Below are positions 1 to 8,229 of a stretch of DNA of 64,000 nucleotides, piece after piece (the first letter of the stretch is position 1; the number at the start of each line of letters is the position of its first letter). The translations under genes and the position numbers were made by a program. Source of the stretch: Deinococcus sp045062605. Lineage in GTDB: Bacteria > Deinococcota > Deinococci > Deinococcales > Deinococcaceae. The stretch covers positions 1-64,000 of the forward strand of contig NZ_JBJGDW010000002.1 of NCBI RefSeq assembly GCF_045062605.1, given 5' to 3'. Below the pieces are notes generated by a model. The model was not told the origin of the DNA and did not search any database. It was given only the letters and a program-made list of their open reading frames with translations.

Positions 1-329
1 GCCCGGAGTTCGTCAGTCAGGCACTGGATCAGTGGAGCCATGAGCGCGGAATCGTCCAGCACTTCAACCGTCCGGGAGAGCCCGTGGAGAACGCCTATAT
101 CGAGAGTTTCAATGGCCGTGTCCGGGACGAGAGCCTGAATCTCCACTGGTTTCAGGCGCTGCCCCAGGCCCACCTGATCGTGGCTGCCTGGCATCAGGAC
201 TACAACCAGGTGCGTCCACACAGCTCCCTGGACAACCCCATTCACCCCAGACGTTCGCCCGCCTGATACAGGCGGGCTGAGCTACGATTCAAGTGCAATT
301 GGACTGGACCGACCGAGGGGGGAACCTCA
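1..329 (+). mobile_element. Right end of an IS3-family insertion sequence (boundary tentative)
   Basis: The element contains the transposase tail ending at 266. About 60 bases later the sequence GACCGAGGGGGGAACCTCA ends at 329. Read inward this is TGAGGTTCCCCCC, which has the 5'-TG...CA-3' tip and C-run common at IS3-family ends. The left end is outside the window, so neither the matching inverted repeat nor the target duplication can be checked. Confidence 0.45.
3..266 (+). CDS. IS3-family transposase OrfB, C-terminal part (cut by window edge)
   Basis: The reading frame is open from the first complete codon of the window, so the start lies upstream. The visible 87 residues are the end of an IS3-family DDE integrase core. 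The segment ENAYIESFNGR carries the catalytic glutamate, and it is followed by the usual tail with YNQVRPHSSL. The upstream part with the two catalytic aspartates, and any OrfA, are outside the window. It would catalyse transposition of the element. Because only the tail is seen, it is not possible to tell whether the copy is intact. Confidence 0.9.
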   Translation, partial: PEFVSQALDQWSHERGIVQHFNRPGEPVENAYIESFNGRVRDESLNLHWFQALPQAHLIVAAWHQDYNQVRPHSSLDNPIHPRRSPA

Positions 330-516
330 AGAGGAGCACAGCCCCTCGTATTCGAGGTGGCGAATTTGAAGCGCAGAGCCTGCAACGTACTATTCGCCCA
401 GGTAATTTTAGCCAATCTAGGTCTTGAGGCCCGGTTTGAAGAATTAAACGGCAACCCGTCTGCGCCGCTCAATTTTGGTTTAAAAGCTGCTTAAAGCTGT
501 CCGAACCATTGGTGTC
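330..516. other. Intergenic stretch, no gene seen
   Basis: This AT-richer stretch lies between the presumed IS end and the dispersed repeat. Short reading frames cross it on the minus strand, but they have no recognisable protein features, no ribosome-binding site and atypical codon use. I see no RNA gene in it. Confidence 0.5.
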
Positions 517-734
517 ATACGGATTCCGTCTGATTCGTCAACAAACTGGGAGAACGCCAGTTTGCCGACTCCACGCCCGACAGCGTTGTTCTTCTCCTTC
601 TCGCTTTCGTCATCAACAGACTATCGTCGCGAACAGACGCCCATGAGGACGCTCTTCCTCTGCTGCCGCGGCTCTGCAAGTCCCGCTCGGATTTCCACCG
701 TCTTTGCGAACGATTCAATCTGAGTCCGTATCAG
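517..734 (+). repeat. Dispersed intergenic repeat, copy A (MITE/SNR-like)
   Basis: A 218-base noncoding repeat. It begins ATACGGATTCCGTCTG and ends CTGAGTCCGTATCAG, so the two tips are imperfect inverted repeats. The core runs through CAGACGCCCATGAGGACGC to AAGTCCCGCTCGGATTT. The same core recurs at 15814-16000 in the same orientation and at 44396-44590 inverted. Deinococcus radiodurans is known to carry families of small noncoding repeats of this kind. I cannot say whether this family is one of those already named. Confidence 0.75.
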
Positions 735-870
735 GAGGGCACATGTGGGTGGCCTCGTCGCCGACAACCGCTGTCGCCCGCCTTGCCTCCGAACCGTGAT
801 GTGGCCTGCCCCTGTGGGCGCCCCGGCCTCGCCTATCAGGACCGCTCTTCTGGCAGACACCCCAGACCAG

Positions 871-906
871 TGGAGCCGCCGGGCAAATAGCATTCCGGCG
901 GCTCCA
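871..906 (-). terminator. ndk: Strong hairpin downstream of ndk
   Basis: TGGAGCCGCCGG at 871-882 pairs perfectly with CCGGCGGCTCCA at 895-906, leaving a 12-base loop. It lies about 45 bases beyond the ndk stop codon. There is no T-run on either side, so it is either a weak or Rho-assisted terminator or a 3'-end stabilising hairpin. Confidence 0.5.
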
Positions 907-950
907 TTCGTTGCAGTTTGGTCAGCGCAATTTAATGCAGCGCCGTCTGG

Positions 951-1367
951 TCAGTCCAGCAGTTCGCCCGCCGCGAAAAACAGGCCCAGTTCGCGCGTAG
1001 CGCTCTCGCTGCTATCGCTGCCGTGGGTCACATTCTCACCCGTGGTGGTGGCAAAGTCGGCGCGGATGGTGCCGGGCGCAGCGTTGGCCGGGTTGGTGGC
1101 TCCCATCATGGCCCGCCAGCCCGCGATGGCCTCGTTGCCTTCCAGCGCGATGGCCACCACGGGGCCGCCCGTGATGAAGTCCACCAGTTCACCGAAGAAG
1201 GGGCGCTCCTTATGTTCGCCGTAATGGTTCTCGGCGGTCTGGCGCGAGATGGTCATCTGCTTGAGGCCCACCACGCGGTAGCCCTTGCGGGCGATGCGGG
1301 CGAGGATTTCGGGGGTCAGGCCACGGCGTGCGCCGTCGGGTTTGATCATTGCAAAAGTCCGTTCCAT
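951..1367 (-). CDS. ndk: Nucleoside diphosphate kinase
   Basis: This 138-residue protein has the full NDK fold length. It transfers the gamma phosphate of ATP to nucleoside diphosphates through a phosphohistidine, balancing NTP and dNTP pools in the cytoplasm. It begins MERTFAMIKPDGARRG, the family N-terminus. The active-site histidine is H115 in NVTHGSDS, followed by the conserved SAxRE segment. The start at 1367 was chosen because it gives the canonical N-terminus; the open frame continues 27 codons further upstream without any conserved sequence. It is divergent from the nucleoside-type permease genes, which fits a nucleotide-metabolism neighbourhood. Confidence 0.97.
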   Translation of the reverse strand: MERTFAMIKPDGARRGLTPEILARIARKGYRVVGLKQMTISRQTAENHYGEHKERPFFGELVDFITGGPVVAIALEGNEAIAGWRAMMGATNPANAAPGTIRADFATTTGENVTHGSDSSESATRELGLFFAAGELLD

Positions 1368-1538
1368 AGCGCCAGAGAGCATAGCAAAAAGGTGGAGGCA
1401 TTCTGCGCTGCCGCGTCGCCCCGGCGCGGGCAGGCGGAGGCCAATCATTCACTGGCCATGCACTGAACCGCAGCGGCCCGGCCCGTGGCCCCGCACCATA
1501 GACCATTGCGGACCGCCCACAACCCTGTTTATGCCCCT

Positions 1539-1544
1539 TACAAT
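1539..1544 (+). promoter_or_regulatory. -10 box for a leaderless GTG start
   Basis: TACAAT lies 7 bases upstream of the GTG at 1552, the spacing expected of a leaderless Deinococcus transcript. No convincing -35 box is visible. It supports GTG 1552 over the in-frame ATGs at 1531 and 1543. Confidence 0.5.
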
Positions 1545-1551
1545 GGGCCGC

Positions 1552-3531
1552 GTGACCCACAACACCCACTCTCGTCCATCCGGGGACGCGTCACGCGTCG
1601 CGCTGATCGCGTGCGCGGTGGCCGCCGCTGGCATGTTGCTGTTTCCACTGGCCGCGCTGGGCCGGGGCTTCAGCGCCGACGCCGTGCTGCTGCACCTGAG
1701 CGGCGCGGTGCTGAACCTCGCCAGCAACCAGCAGGCCCCGCAGGCCGCGCCCGGCAGCGCCCTGATCCTGGGCTGGGCCACGCTGGCCCTGATCGTCGCC
1801 ACCCTGATCGGAGCTGTGCGCCGCGCGGGCTGGTTCTGGATCACCGGCCTGCTGGCCACCGTGCTGGCGGTGGCGGCGGTGCTGGTGCTGGACAGCGGGT
1901 TGGCCGCCCAGATCGAGCGGGTGGCCGCCGACAGCACTCTGCGCGCCGGGGCCAAGCGGCAACTCCGCAACTTCTACGACGGCGGCGGCATGAACCTGGG
2001 CCTGTTCCTGCCCATGTTGGCCGGGCTGATCGCGGCGGGCGCGGGCCTGAGTGCGAGGCCCTGGGTGCTGGACCGATTCAACCGTATGCGCGGGCTGCTG
2101 GTCCCGGTCTCGGCCATCACGCTGGCGGTGCTGGTTGGCGCGGTGGTGGTGCTGGTGGTGCAGCCCACCGTCAATCCCTCGGGCCGGGAACTGAATCTTT
2201 GGCAGAGCTGGCTGGCCAAGAGCGACGTGGTGTATTTCGTGTATTCCACGTTGTTTGCGCCGGTCACCCGCCTGTCGCCGCTGCTGTCGAGCCTGAAGCT
2301 GGCCACCCCGCTGATCTTTACCGGCCTGAGCGTGGCCTTCGCCTTCCGCACCGGGCTGTTCAACATCGGTGCGCCGGGGCAACTGACCATGGGGGCCATC
2401 GGCGCGATGCTGATGGGCGTGTACGGTCCCCCCAGCCTGGGCTGGGCGCTGTTGCCCCTGTCGGTGCTGGCGGCGGCGGCGGGCGGGGCGCTGTGGGGCG
2501 CGATTCCGGGTCTGCTGAAAGCCAGATTCGGCTCCAGCGAGGTCATCAACACCATCATGCTCAATTACGTGGCCTCGGCGATCTTCATCTTCATGATCGG
2601 GGCGGATAAGTTTCCGTTTCTGGGCAAGACATATACCCTGCCTTTCAAGGCCCCCGGCTTCGAGGCCAAGAGCCAGGAATTGCAGCAGGCGGCCCAGCTT
2701 CCCACCCTGCTGGACGTGTTCAATGTCGGCCCGGCGGGCGGCGGCTATGTCCTAAGCATCGGCATCGTGGTAGCCCTGGTGGCCCTGCTGGTCGCGCGGC
2801 CCCTGCTGAAAGCCGTTAACAATGGTGGGCTGATCGCCATCGGGATTGCCGTGGCGCTGGGCACGCTGACGTGGCGCATCGGGATTCCGGCGAACATCAA
2901 CGGCAGCCAGCTCAACGCGTCCTTTCTGATCGCGCTGGCCTGCGTGGCGCTGTTCGGCACGCTGATGTGGCGCACGGCCACCGGCTACGCGCTGCGGGCC
3001 GTGGGTCTGTCTCCCCGCGCGGCGGAATACGGCGGCATCAGCGTGGCGCGCGGGACCATCCTGGCCATGACGCTGGCGGGGATGTTCGCCGGGCTGGCGG
3101 GCACACACTACGTCAACGGCGGCGCGCTGGACGAGTACCGCCTGAAGGGCAACATGCCGGTCAACGTGGGCTTCGACGGCATCGCCGTGGCCCTGATGGG
3201 CCAGAACACCCCCACCGGCGTGGTGCTGGCCAGCCTGCTGTTCGGCACGGTGGACACCGGCGGTGTGGACGTGGACCAGCAACTGGACGGCGTGAACAAG
3301 GACATCGTGACCGTGCTGAAGGCATTGATCGTGCTGTTCATCGCGGCGGGGGGCTTCCTCAGCCGCCGCCTTGTGGATCCGCCGCCGCCGCAACTGGTAG
3401 CCGCCACGGACAGAACGGGCAGCGACGAGGGCGGCAAGCTCTCGCCCGGCGTGGCAGCGCAGCAGGCCGGGACGCCCAATCCCAACGTCGGACAGAGCAG
3501 TGAAGAGAACACCCGCGAAGGGGGCAAATAA
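1552..3531 (+). CDS. ABC transporter permease, nucleoside/BMP type (YufP-like)
   Basis: A 659-residue integral membrane protein. The region from about residue 210 onward is the BPD_transp_2 permease fold, with the typical GLFNIGAPGQLTMGA segment and an EAA-like stretch near ALRAVGLSPRAAEYGG. The N-terminal 200 residues add several hydrophobic helices, longer than the usual 350-residue YufP. Such permeases import nucleosides or related compounds together with a BmpA-type lipoprotein and a double-domain ATPase. Neither partner is in the window. It overlaps the next permease by one base (stop TAA shares A with ATG), so the two form one heteromeric channel. The start is uncertain between 1531, 1543 and 1552. 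Confidence 0.85.
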   Translation: MTHNTHSRPSGDASRVALIACAVAAAGMLLFPLAALGRGFSADAVLLHLSGAVLNLASNQQAPQAAPGSALILGWATLALIVATLIGAVRRAGWFWITGLLATVLAVAAVLVLDSGLAAQIERVAADSTLRAGAKRQLRNFYDGGGMNLGLFLPMLAGLIAAGAGLSARPWVLDRFNRMRGLLVPVSAITLAVLVGAVVVLVVQPTVNPSGRELNLWQSWLAKSDVVYFVYSTLFAPVTRLSPLLSSLKLATPLIFTGLSVAFAFRTGLFNIGAPGQLTMGAIGAMLMGVYGPPSLGWALLPLSVLAAAAGGALWGAIPGLLKARFGSSEVINTIMLNYVASAIFIFMIGADKFPFLGKTYTLPFKAPGFEAKSQELQQAAQLPTLLDVFNVGPAGGGYVLSIGIVVALVALLVARPLLKAVNNGGLIAIGIAVALGTLTWRIGIPANINGSQLNASFLIALACVALFGTLMWRTATGYALRAVGLSPRAAEYGGISVARGTILAMTLAGMFAGLAGTHYVNGGALDEYRLKGNMPVNVGFDGIAVALMGQNTPTGVVLASLLFGTVDTGGVDVDQQLDGVNKDIVTVLKALIVLFIAAGGFLSRRLVDPPPPQLVAATDRTGSDEGGKLSPGVAAQQAGTPNPNVGQSSEENTREGGK

Positions 3532-4445
3532 TGGACGGTCTATTCGCTCAACTTCTGACGGCGGCGTTTTTTGCCACCTTTGTCCGCAGTGTGGTGCCGC
3601 TGCTGCTGACCGCACTGGGCGGGCTGTTCAGCGAGCGCAGCGGCGTGGTGAACATTGCGCTGGACGGGCTGATCATCTTCGGTGCGCTGGGCGGGGCGGT
3701 GACCACGCTGGTACTGCAACCCGTGCTGGGGACCGCCGCGCCGTGGGCAGGCTGGGTCGGCGGGGCGCTGGTGGGCGGGTTGATCGCCTGGATTCATGCG
3801 GTCATCAGCATCAAGTACCACGCCGATCAGGTGATCAGCGGCACGGCCATCAACCTGCTGGCAACAGGCGTGCCCGCTGTGATCCTGACGGCGATGTACG
3901 GCAGCTCTACCGAGAGTCCCAAGGTCGCCAATGCCCTGCCGCTGTGGGGCGTGGGAGAGCTGCGCTTCTCCCCGCCCGTTTACTTCGCGTTTCTGGCAGT
4001 GGCAGTGACCTGGTACGTGCTGTACCGCACGCCCTTCGGCCTGCGCCTGCGCGCTACTGGGGAGCAGCCGGGCGCGGCGGCCAGCATGGGCATCAACGTC
4101 AGGCGGATGCGCTACACCGCCGTGATCCTGTCCGGCGTGCTGGCGGGGACAGCGGGCGTGTTCCTGAGCATCGGCAACCTGGATTCCTATGTCCGCAACA
4201 TCAGCGCCGGGGGCGGCTTCATCGCGCTGGCCGCGCTGATCTTCGGGCAGTGGAAACCGCTGGGGGTGCTGGGGGCCACCCTGCTGTTCGGCTTCTTGCA
4301 AGCGCTGTCTATCGCGCTGGGCGGCGGGAACCTGCTGCCGCCGACGCTGGTGCAGGCGCTGCCGTACCTGATCACCATTCTGGCCCTGATCTTTACTGGA
4401 CGCAGCCGCGCGCCCAAGGCACTGGGCAAACCCTATGAGGGATGA
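3531..4445 (+). CDS. ABC transporter permease, nucleoside/BMP type (YufQ-like)
   Basis: This 304-residue protein is the second permease of the nucleoside-type importer. It has about eight to nine hydrophobic helices, a GLFSERSGVVNIALDGLI segment typical of YufQ-like permeases and a cytoplasmic loop near ATGEQPGAAASMGINV. Length and order (YufP then YufQ) match the family. Its ATG overlaps the stop of the upstream permease by one base, indicating translational coupling. No ATPase or solute-binding protein follows, so those partners must be encoded elsewhere. Confidence 0.88.
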   Translation: MDGLFAQLLTAAFFATFVRSVVPLLLTALGGLFSERSGVVNIALDGLIIFGALGGAVTTLVLQPVLGTAAPWAGWVGGALVGGLIAWIHAVISIKYHADQVISGTAINLLATGVPAVILTAMYGSSTESPKVANALPLWGVGELRFSPPVYFAFLAVAVTWYVLYRTPFGLRLRATGEQPGAAASMGINVRRMRYTAVILSGVLAGTAGVFLSIGNLDSYVRNISAGGGFIALAALIFGQWKPLGVLGATLLFGFLQALSIALGGGNLLPPTLVQALPYLITILALIFTGRSRAPKALGKPYEG

Positions 4446-4483
4446 GCGGGAGCTATCGTTTTTCCGTCAGATTGAACATTGGG

Positions 4484-4527
4484 TTTGGAGATGGTGAGTT
4501 TGGAGACCGTGAGTTGAAGACTGTGAG
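4484..4527 (+). repeat. Three tandem 14-15 base repeats upstream of the RodZ-like gene
   Basis: The units are TTTGGAGATGGTGAG, TTTGGAGACCGTGAG and TTGAAGACTGTGAG. They lie directly upstream of the ATG at 4537. Units of this length could be regulator sites or a mutable spacer; nothing else in the sequence tells which. Confidence 0.6.
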
Positions 4528-4536
4528 CTGGCAACC

Positions 4537-5745
4537 ATGACCAGGCCTCTGCGCCCAGAAACTACCCTGGGAGGGGACGCTGCGCCCACGGACGCCACAT
4601 CTGCCAACACTGCGCCCACCGACGCTGCGCCGCCGCGCTTCGGCCCGGTCCTGCGGGAAGCGCGGGAGGCGCGCGGGCTGACCCTGCGCGAGCTGGCCCA
4701 GACCACCGCCATCCGCCGCGATTACCTGCAGGCGCTGGAGGACATTCAGCTTGGCAGCCTGCCCGAGGCCACCTTTGCCCGCGCTTACCTGCGAACCTAC
4801 GCCCGCGAGCTGGGGCTGGACCCCGCGCCGCTGCTGGCCGATTTTGACCGATTGATCCGTCCTATCCCCCTGACCACTCTCTCCCCCAAACCCCCGCCCC
4901 CGAAACCCGCGCAGCAGGAAAGGGAGGTCGCCGTGCCCGGTGGGCCACCCTCACCCGAGGCCAGTGAGCCGGCGCTGGGGCCGGTGAGAATTGCCCTGAT
5001 CACGGTTCTGCTCATTTTGCTGCTGACCGTCAGTATGTTGCTGCTGCGCGGCCCGGCTCCGGCAGCCGCCGTGTCCCCGCCGCCCGTGCCGGTTCCAGCT
5101 TTCCCAACGCCTGTGCCTGTCCTGCCTCCCACGCCGCCCCCTGTTCCGCCCGTTGCCCCGCCCGTCCTCCCGCAGGGCACCGTGCGCCTGAGCGTCAAGA
5201 GCGTGCCGGACGGCGCGGTGGTTTATCTGGACAACCGCAATCTGGGGCCGACACCCGTGCTGTCGTTTCCAGTGGACGCCCGCATCAGGGCTGAATTGCG
5301 CGTGGAGGCGGCGGGCCGTACACCCCTGAAACAGACCATTGATCTGGGGCAGAGTCGCAACCTGCGCGCCGCACTGCCCCCCAGCGTCCTGCCATCTGGC
5401 ACCCGGCAGCCCAGCGTCCTGACGGACCTGAACACCGGGGCCAGAACGCTGACACCGCTGCCCCCACCGCCCCCTGTTCCCGCCACGCCTCCCGCCTCCG
5501 CTTTGCCCTCTGCATTTATGGCCAACGAGATCGTCCTCCGGTTCGTGGGTCAGTCATGGGTGCGCGTGACCGACGGGGAGAGACAGGTGCTGTACGAAGG
5601 CTTTCCCCTGGTGGGCGGTGTCCTGAAGTATCCGCCGGGCGTGAGCGTCCGCGCAGGAAATGCGGGGGCCGTGCGGGTCAGCGTGGGCGGCGCTCCAGAG
5701 ACGGCGCTGGGTGAGGCCGGGCAGGTGCTGACCCGGCAGTTCTAG
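4537..5745 (+). CDS. RodZ-like membrane-anchored helix-turn-helix protein
   Basis: A 402-residue protein with RodZ architecture. A Xre-type helix-turn-helix lies at about residues 36-105 (LREAREARGLTLRELAQTT, then RDYLQALE). One membrane helix follows at about 150-171, then a proline-rich linker to about 212. A PEGA-like beta domain comes next (VPDGAVVYLDNRNLGPTP), and the end is a DUF4115-like domain (GQSWVRVTDGERQVLYEG). RodZ proteins link cytoskeleton or division factors to the cell envelope. The PEGA insertion and the long Pro-rich linker make this larger than E. coli RodZ. The exact role in a coccus is inferred, not shown. Confidence 0.75.
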   Translation: MTRPLRPETTLGGDAAPTDATSANTAPTDAAPPRFGPVLREAREARGLTLRELAQTTAIRRDYLQALEDIQLGSLPEATFARAYLRTYARELGLDPAPLLADFDRLIRPIPLTTLSPKPPPPKPAQQEREVAVPGGPPSPEASEPALGPVRIALITVLLILLLTVSMLLLRGPAPAAAVSPPPVPVPAFPTPVPVLPPTPPPVPPVAPPVLPQGTVRLSVKSVPDGAVVYLDNRNLGPTPVLSFPVDARIRAELRVEAAGRTPLKQTIDLGQSRNLRAALPPSVLPSGTRQPSVLTDLNTGARTLTPLPPPPPVPATPPASALPSAFMANEIVLRFVGQSWVRVTDGERQVLYEGFPLVGGVLKYPPGVSVRAGNAGAVRVSVGGAPETALGEAGQVLTRQF

Positions 5746-5813
5746 TGGGCACATGGTCCGGCTCAGTGGACTGCCGTGTGGGTCATGCCGGGGTGCCAGG
5801 TGACGTACAGTGA

Positions 5814-7112
5814 ATGGCAGTGAATCCCAACAATCCTCCCCCTGAATCTTCCGGTCCTGGTCCGTCCAGTTCCGGGCAACCTGCCGCCAGGCCATCGGTG
5901 CTGATCTCGCCTGTCGCGGGTCAGGACGCGGCCCCACCCGCTGGAGCGCCGCCTGCTCTGGTGTCCTCCAGCAGCGGTGGGCCGATCAACCCACCGCTGC
6001 ACGCGTCGCCGCCCAACGCTTTCCAGTACCTGTGGCGCAATCCCTGGGTGCGGGCTGCCGGGTTCGCGCTGATTGCCTACCTGACCTACCTGCTGGCCGG
6101 GCAGGTCCATACCGTGATCGTGGATTTCCTGGTGGCGTTTTTGATCGCTTATCTGGCCAATCCACTCCTGAACTGGCTGCAACGCGGGCGGGTGGCGCGC
6201 GGGCTGGGCGTGTTCTTCGTGGTGCTGCTGTTTTTCGGGCTGTTCGCGCTGGTGGGGCTGCTGCTGGTCACGGTCTCGGGGCAACTGGTCATGCTGGTGC
6301 AGAAGCTGCCGGACCAGATCGGCACACTGGGCACCATTCTGGACCGTCTGGCCGGCTGGCTCACGGACCGGGGCGTGGGCGGCCTGACCAACGCCCGCGA
6401 GCAGATCATCACGGCGGCGCAGAGCTATGTTCAAAATTTGGGAGACAATCTGGTGCCGCTGCTGAAAAATGCGCTGAACTCCACCGGAACGCTGTTCAGC
6501 AGCCTGATTCAGGTGGGCGGCGTGGTGGGTCAGGTCGTGTTGATCCTGCTGCTGAGCATCTATCTGATGGCCGATTACAGCCGGGTCAATGCCACGCTGC
6601 TGGCCATCTTTCCGCGCCCCTGGCAGCCGCGCGCCCTGGAATTCAGCGGCCTGATCGGCACGGCGGTGGGCGGTTACGTGCGCGGGCAACTGCTGATTGC
6701 GCTGTTCATCGGCGTGTTCGTGTGGCTGGGCCTGACCCTGATCGGCGTGCCCAGCGCCGCCGCCATCGGTTTTATCGCCGGGGCCTTCAACATCGTGCCG
6801 TACCTGGGGCCGATCATCGGGGCCACGCCCGCCCTACTGCTGGGGCTGACCATGCCCAACGTCCTGTTCACCGAGATTGCCGTGGTCGCCGTGTTTGTGA
6901 TCGCCAACCAGATCGAGGGCAATTTCCTCAGCCCCTACATCCTGAGCCGCACCACCGATCTGCACCCGGTTACGGTGCTGGTGGCCATCCTGGTGGGCGT
7001 CTCCTTGCTGGGCTTCGTGGGCGCGCTGCTGGCCGTGCCGCTGGTGGCCCTGGGCAAACTGACCTTGCAGAAGTACTACTATCCCAGCCGCATTTATACC
7101 AAAGGGCCGTAG
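5814..7112 (+). CDS. AI-2E family transporter (PerM/YdiK-like)
   Basis: This 432-residue protein has about eight membrane helices. The first 65 residues are a hydrophilic Pro/Ser-rich tail, then the PF01594 core follows. The family signature is seen in GAFNIVPYLGPIIGATPALLLG and in the late QIEGNFLSPYILS segment. Members are proposed exporters of small molecules, including autoinducer-2 and Na+/H+ in some cases, so the substrate here is unknown. A -10-like TACAGT at 5806-5811 lies 8 bases before the in-frame GTG at 5820. The true start may therefore be that GTG, two codons inside the frame given. Confidence 0.85.
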   Translation: MAVNPNNPPPESSGPGPSSSGQPAARPSVLISPVAGQDAAPPAGAPPALVSSSSGGPINPPLHASPPNAFQYLWRNPWVRAAGFALIAYLTYLLAGQVHTVIVDFLVAFLIAYLANPLLNWLQRGRVARGLGVFFVVLLFFGLFALVGLLLVTVSGQLVMLVQKLPDQIGTLGTILDRLAGWLTDRGVGGLTNAREQIITAAQSYVQNLGDNLVPLLKNALNSTGTLFSSLIQVGGVVGQVVLILLLSIYLMADYSRVNATLLAIFPRPWQPRALEFSGLIGTAVGGYVRGQLLIALFIGVFVWLGLTLIGVPSAAAIGFIAGAFNIVPYLGPIIGATPALLLGLTMPNVLFTEIAVVAVFVIANQIEGNFLSPYILSRTTDLHPVTVLVAILVGVSLLGFVGALLAVPLVALGKLTLQKYYYPSRIYTKGP

Positions 7113-7170
7113 CGGGAGGGCGAAAAAGAGGGGGAGCGAGGCCAGACAGCCCGCTCTCTCTTTCCGTGCC

Positions 7171-7335
7171 TGATACGGACTCCGATTAGAGCATTTGTCC
7201 AAATTACTGCCTCAGAAAAGGAGACTTCTGATGCCTCCATTCTCCCAAATGCTCGGTTAAATTCGCTCACTCCGTTCGGTCAAAAGCCGGCAACTCTTTT
7301 GACAAATGCTCTAGAAGGTACGGATTCCGTATGAT
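7171..7335. repeat. Nested inverted-repeat element (MITE-like)
   Basis: The outer ends are TGATACGGACTCCG at 7171-7184 and, inverted, CGGATTCCGTATGA at 7321-7334. They resemble the tips of the dispersed repeat at 517-734. Inside them is a second, perfect terminal inverted repeat, TAGAGCATTTGTC at 7187-7199 and GACAAATGCTCTA at 7301-7313. It bounds a 127-base noncoding element. There is no transposase. The structure suggests one miniature element within, or sharing ends with, another. Confidence 0.7.
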
Positions 7336-7339
7336 CTGC

Positions 7340-7837
7340 TCAGCGCGCCGCGAACGCCTTCAGGAGTGCAGGCTCGTTCTGGGTCACGTAGGCGCGGGTC
7401 AGAACGTTCATGCTGTCCTGGCCCGTGGGCACGATCAGCACGTCTTCCAGCCGCTCTCCCTTTGCGGGCCGCCAGCCCTGGCCCTGTGGGGTCTGCACCT
7501 GCGCCGCGCCCTCACCTGCCAGCGACTGGGCCGTGAACTGCGCGCCGCTCAGGTTCAGAAACCAGGACAGGGGCCGGGCGTTGCTGTCGTACTGCAACAC
7601 GATCTTCTGGACGGGCAGGGGCGGTTTCGTGGTCCAGGTGGTGCGGCGCAGGCCCGGAATACGCTCCTTCAGGTCTGCCTTCGCGTCGTAGGCCCCGGTG
7701 GCGGTGAACAGCACCTTTGAGACCAGATCCTCGCTGCCGCCTGTCTGTGCGGCTTTGCGGCAGCCCGTCAGTGAACACAGTGCAAATGAACACAGCGCCA
7801 GCGCGGCCAGCAGAGGGGGGACAGGCTTGAGATTCAT
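7340..7837 (-). CDS. Putative lipoprotein, unknown function
   Basis: This 165-residue protein starts with a type II signal peptide. A hydrophobic helix is followed by the lipobox LTGC, so it is probably lipid-anchored on the outer face of the cytoplasmic membrane. The rest is soluble and shows no family I recognise. The start ATG at 7837 was chosen because a -10 box TATGGT (7846-7851) lies 8 bases upstream, indicating a leaderless mRNA. Another in-frame ATG lies directly before it at 7840. It is divergent from the small membrane protein at 7870. Confidence 0.7.
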   Translation of the reverse strand: MNLKPVPPLLAALALCSFALCSLTGCRKAAQTGGSEDLVSKVLFTATGAYDAKADLKERIPGLRRTTWTTKPPLPVQKIVLQYDSNARPLSWFLNLSGAQFTAQSLAGEGAAQVQTPQGQGWRPAKGERLEDVLIVPTGQDSMNVLTRAYVTQNEPALLKAFAAR

Positions 7838-7869
7838 CATCACAGACCATACGCCCACAGTGGGGGGCC

Positions 7870-8211
7870 ATGCAGACGAATATCCTGAAGGCTGTGAACT
7901 GGCTGCACCCTGCCCTGCTGCTGACCGGCGTGTTATTGACTGCGCTCAGCCTGCTGGGCCTGTCGCTGCAACTGGGCTGGCGCAGGAGTGCCTCGCGCCG
8001 CCCGCACCACATTCTGTTTTTCGCCGTCTGCGCGGGTGTGGTGATCTGTCTGGCGCTGGCCTTTGCGGCGGGGCGGAGGTGGTGGGCGCTGCTGCCCGCG
8101 CTGGCGCTGTTGCTGCTCATGCCGCGCACCCGTCCGGGCCGCGCCAGACACTGGCGGCTGGCGCTGGCTTGCGCGCTTGCTTACGGGCTGGGGGCGTGGT
8201 GGGCGTGGTGA
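7870..8211 (+). CDS. Small integral membrane protein, unknown function
   Basis: The 113-residue product has about four hydrophobic segments (near residues 15-35, 45-66, 67-84 and 92-112) separated by Arg-rich loops, as expected of a small polytopic membrane protein. I do not recognise the family. It is divergent from the lipoprotein at 7340-7837, with about 30 bases between starts. It ends just before the convergent lipoprotein at 8230. Confidence 0.6.
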   Translation: MQTNILKAVNWLHPALLLTGVLLTALSLLGLSLQLGWRRSASRRPHHILFFAVCAGVVICLALAFAAGRRWWALLPALALLLLMPRTRPGRARHWRLALACALAYGLGAWWAW

Positions 8212-8229
8212 GCAGGGCTGTTGATCAGT

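Noticed and set aside
242..472. Minus-strand 76-codon frame after the IS3 transposase
   Set aside because: It overlaps the IS end, has no ribosome-binding site or -10 box, and the sequence has no recognisable domain.
643..723. Small ORF inside repeat copy A reading MRTLFLCCRGSASPARISTV
   Set aside because: A similar peptide can be read in copy B, but copy C has insertions that change the frame, so the repeat is more likely noncoding.
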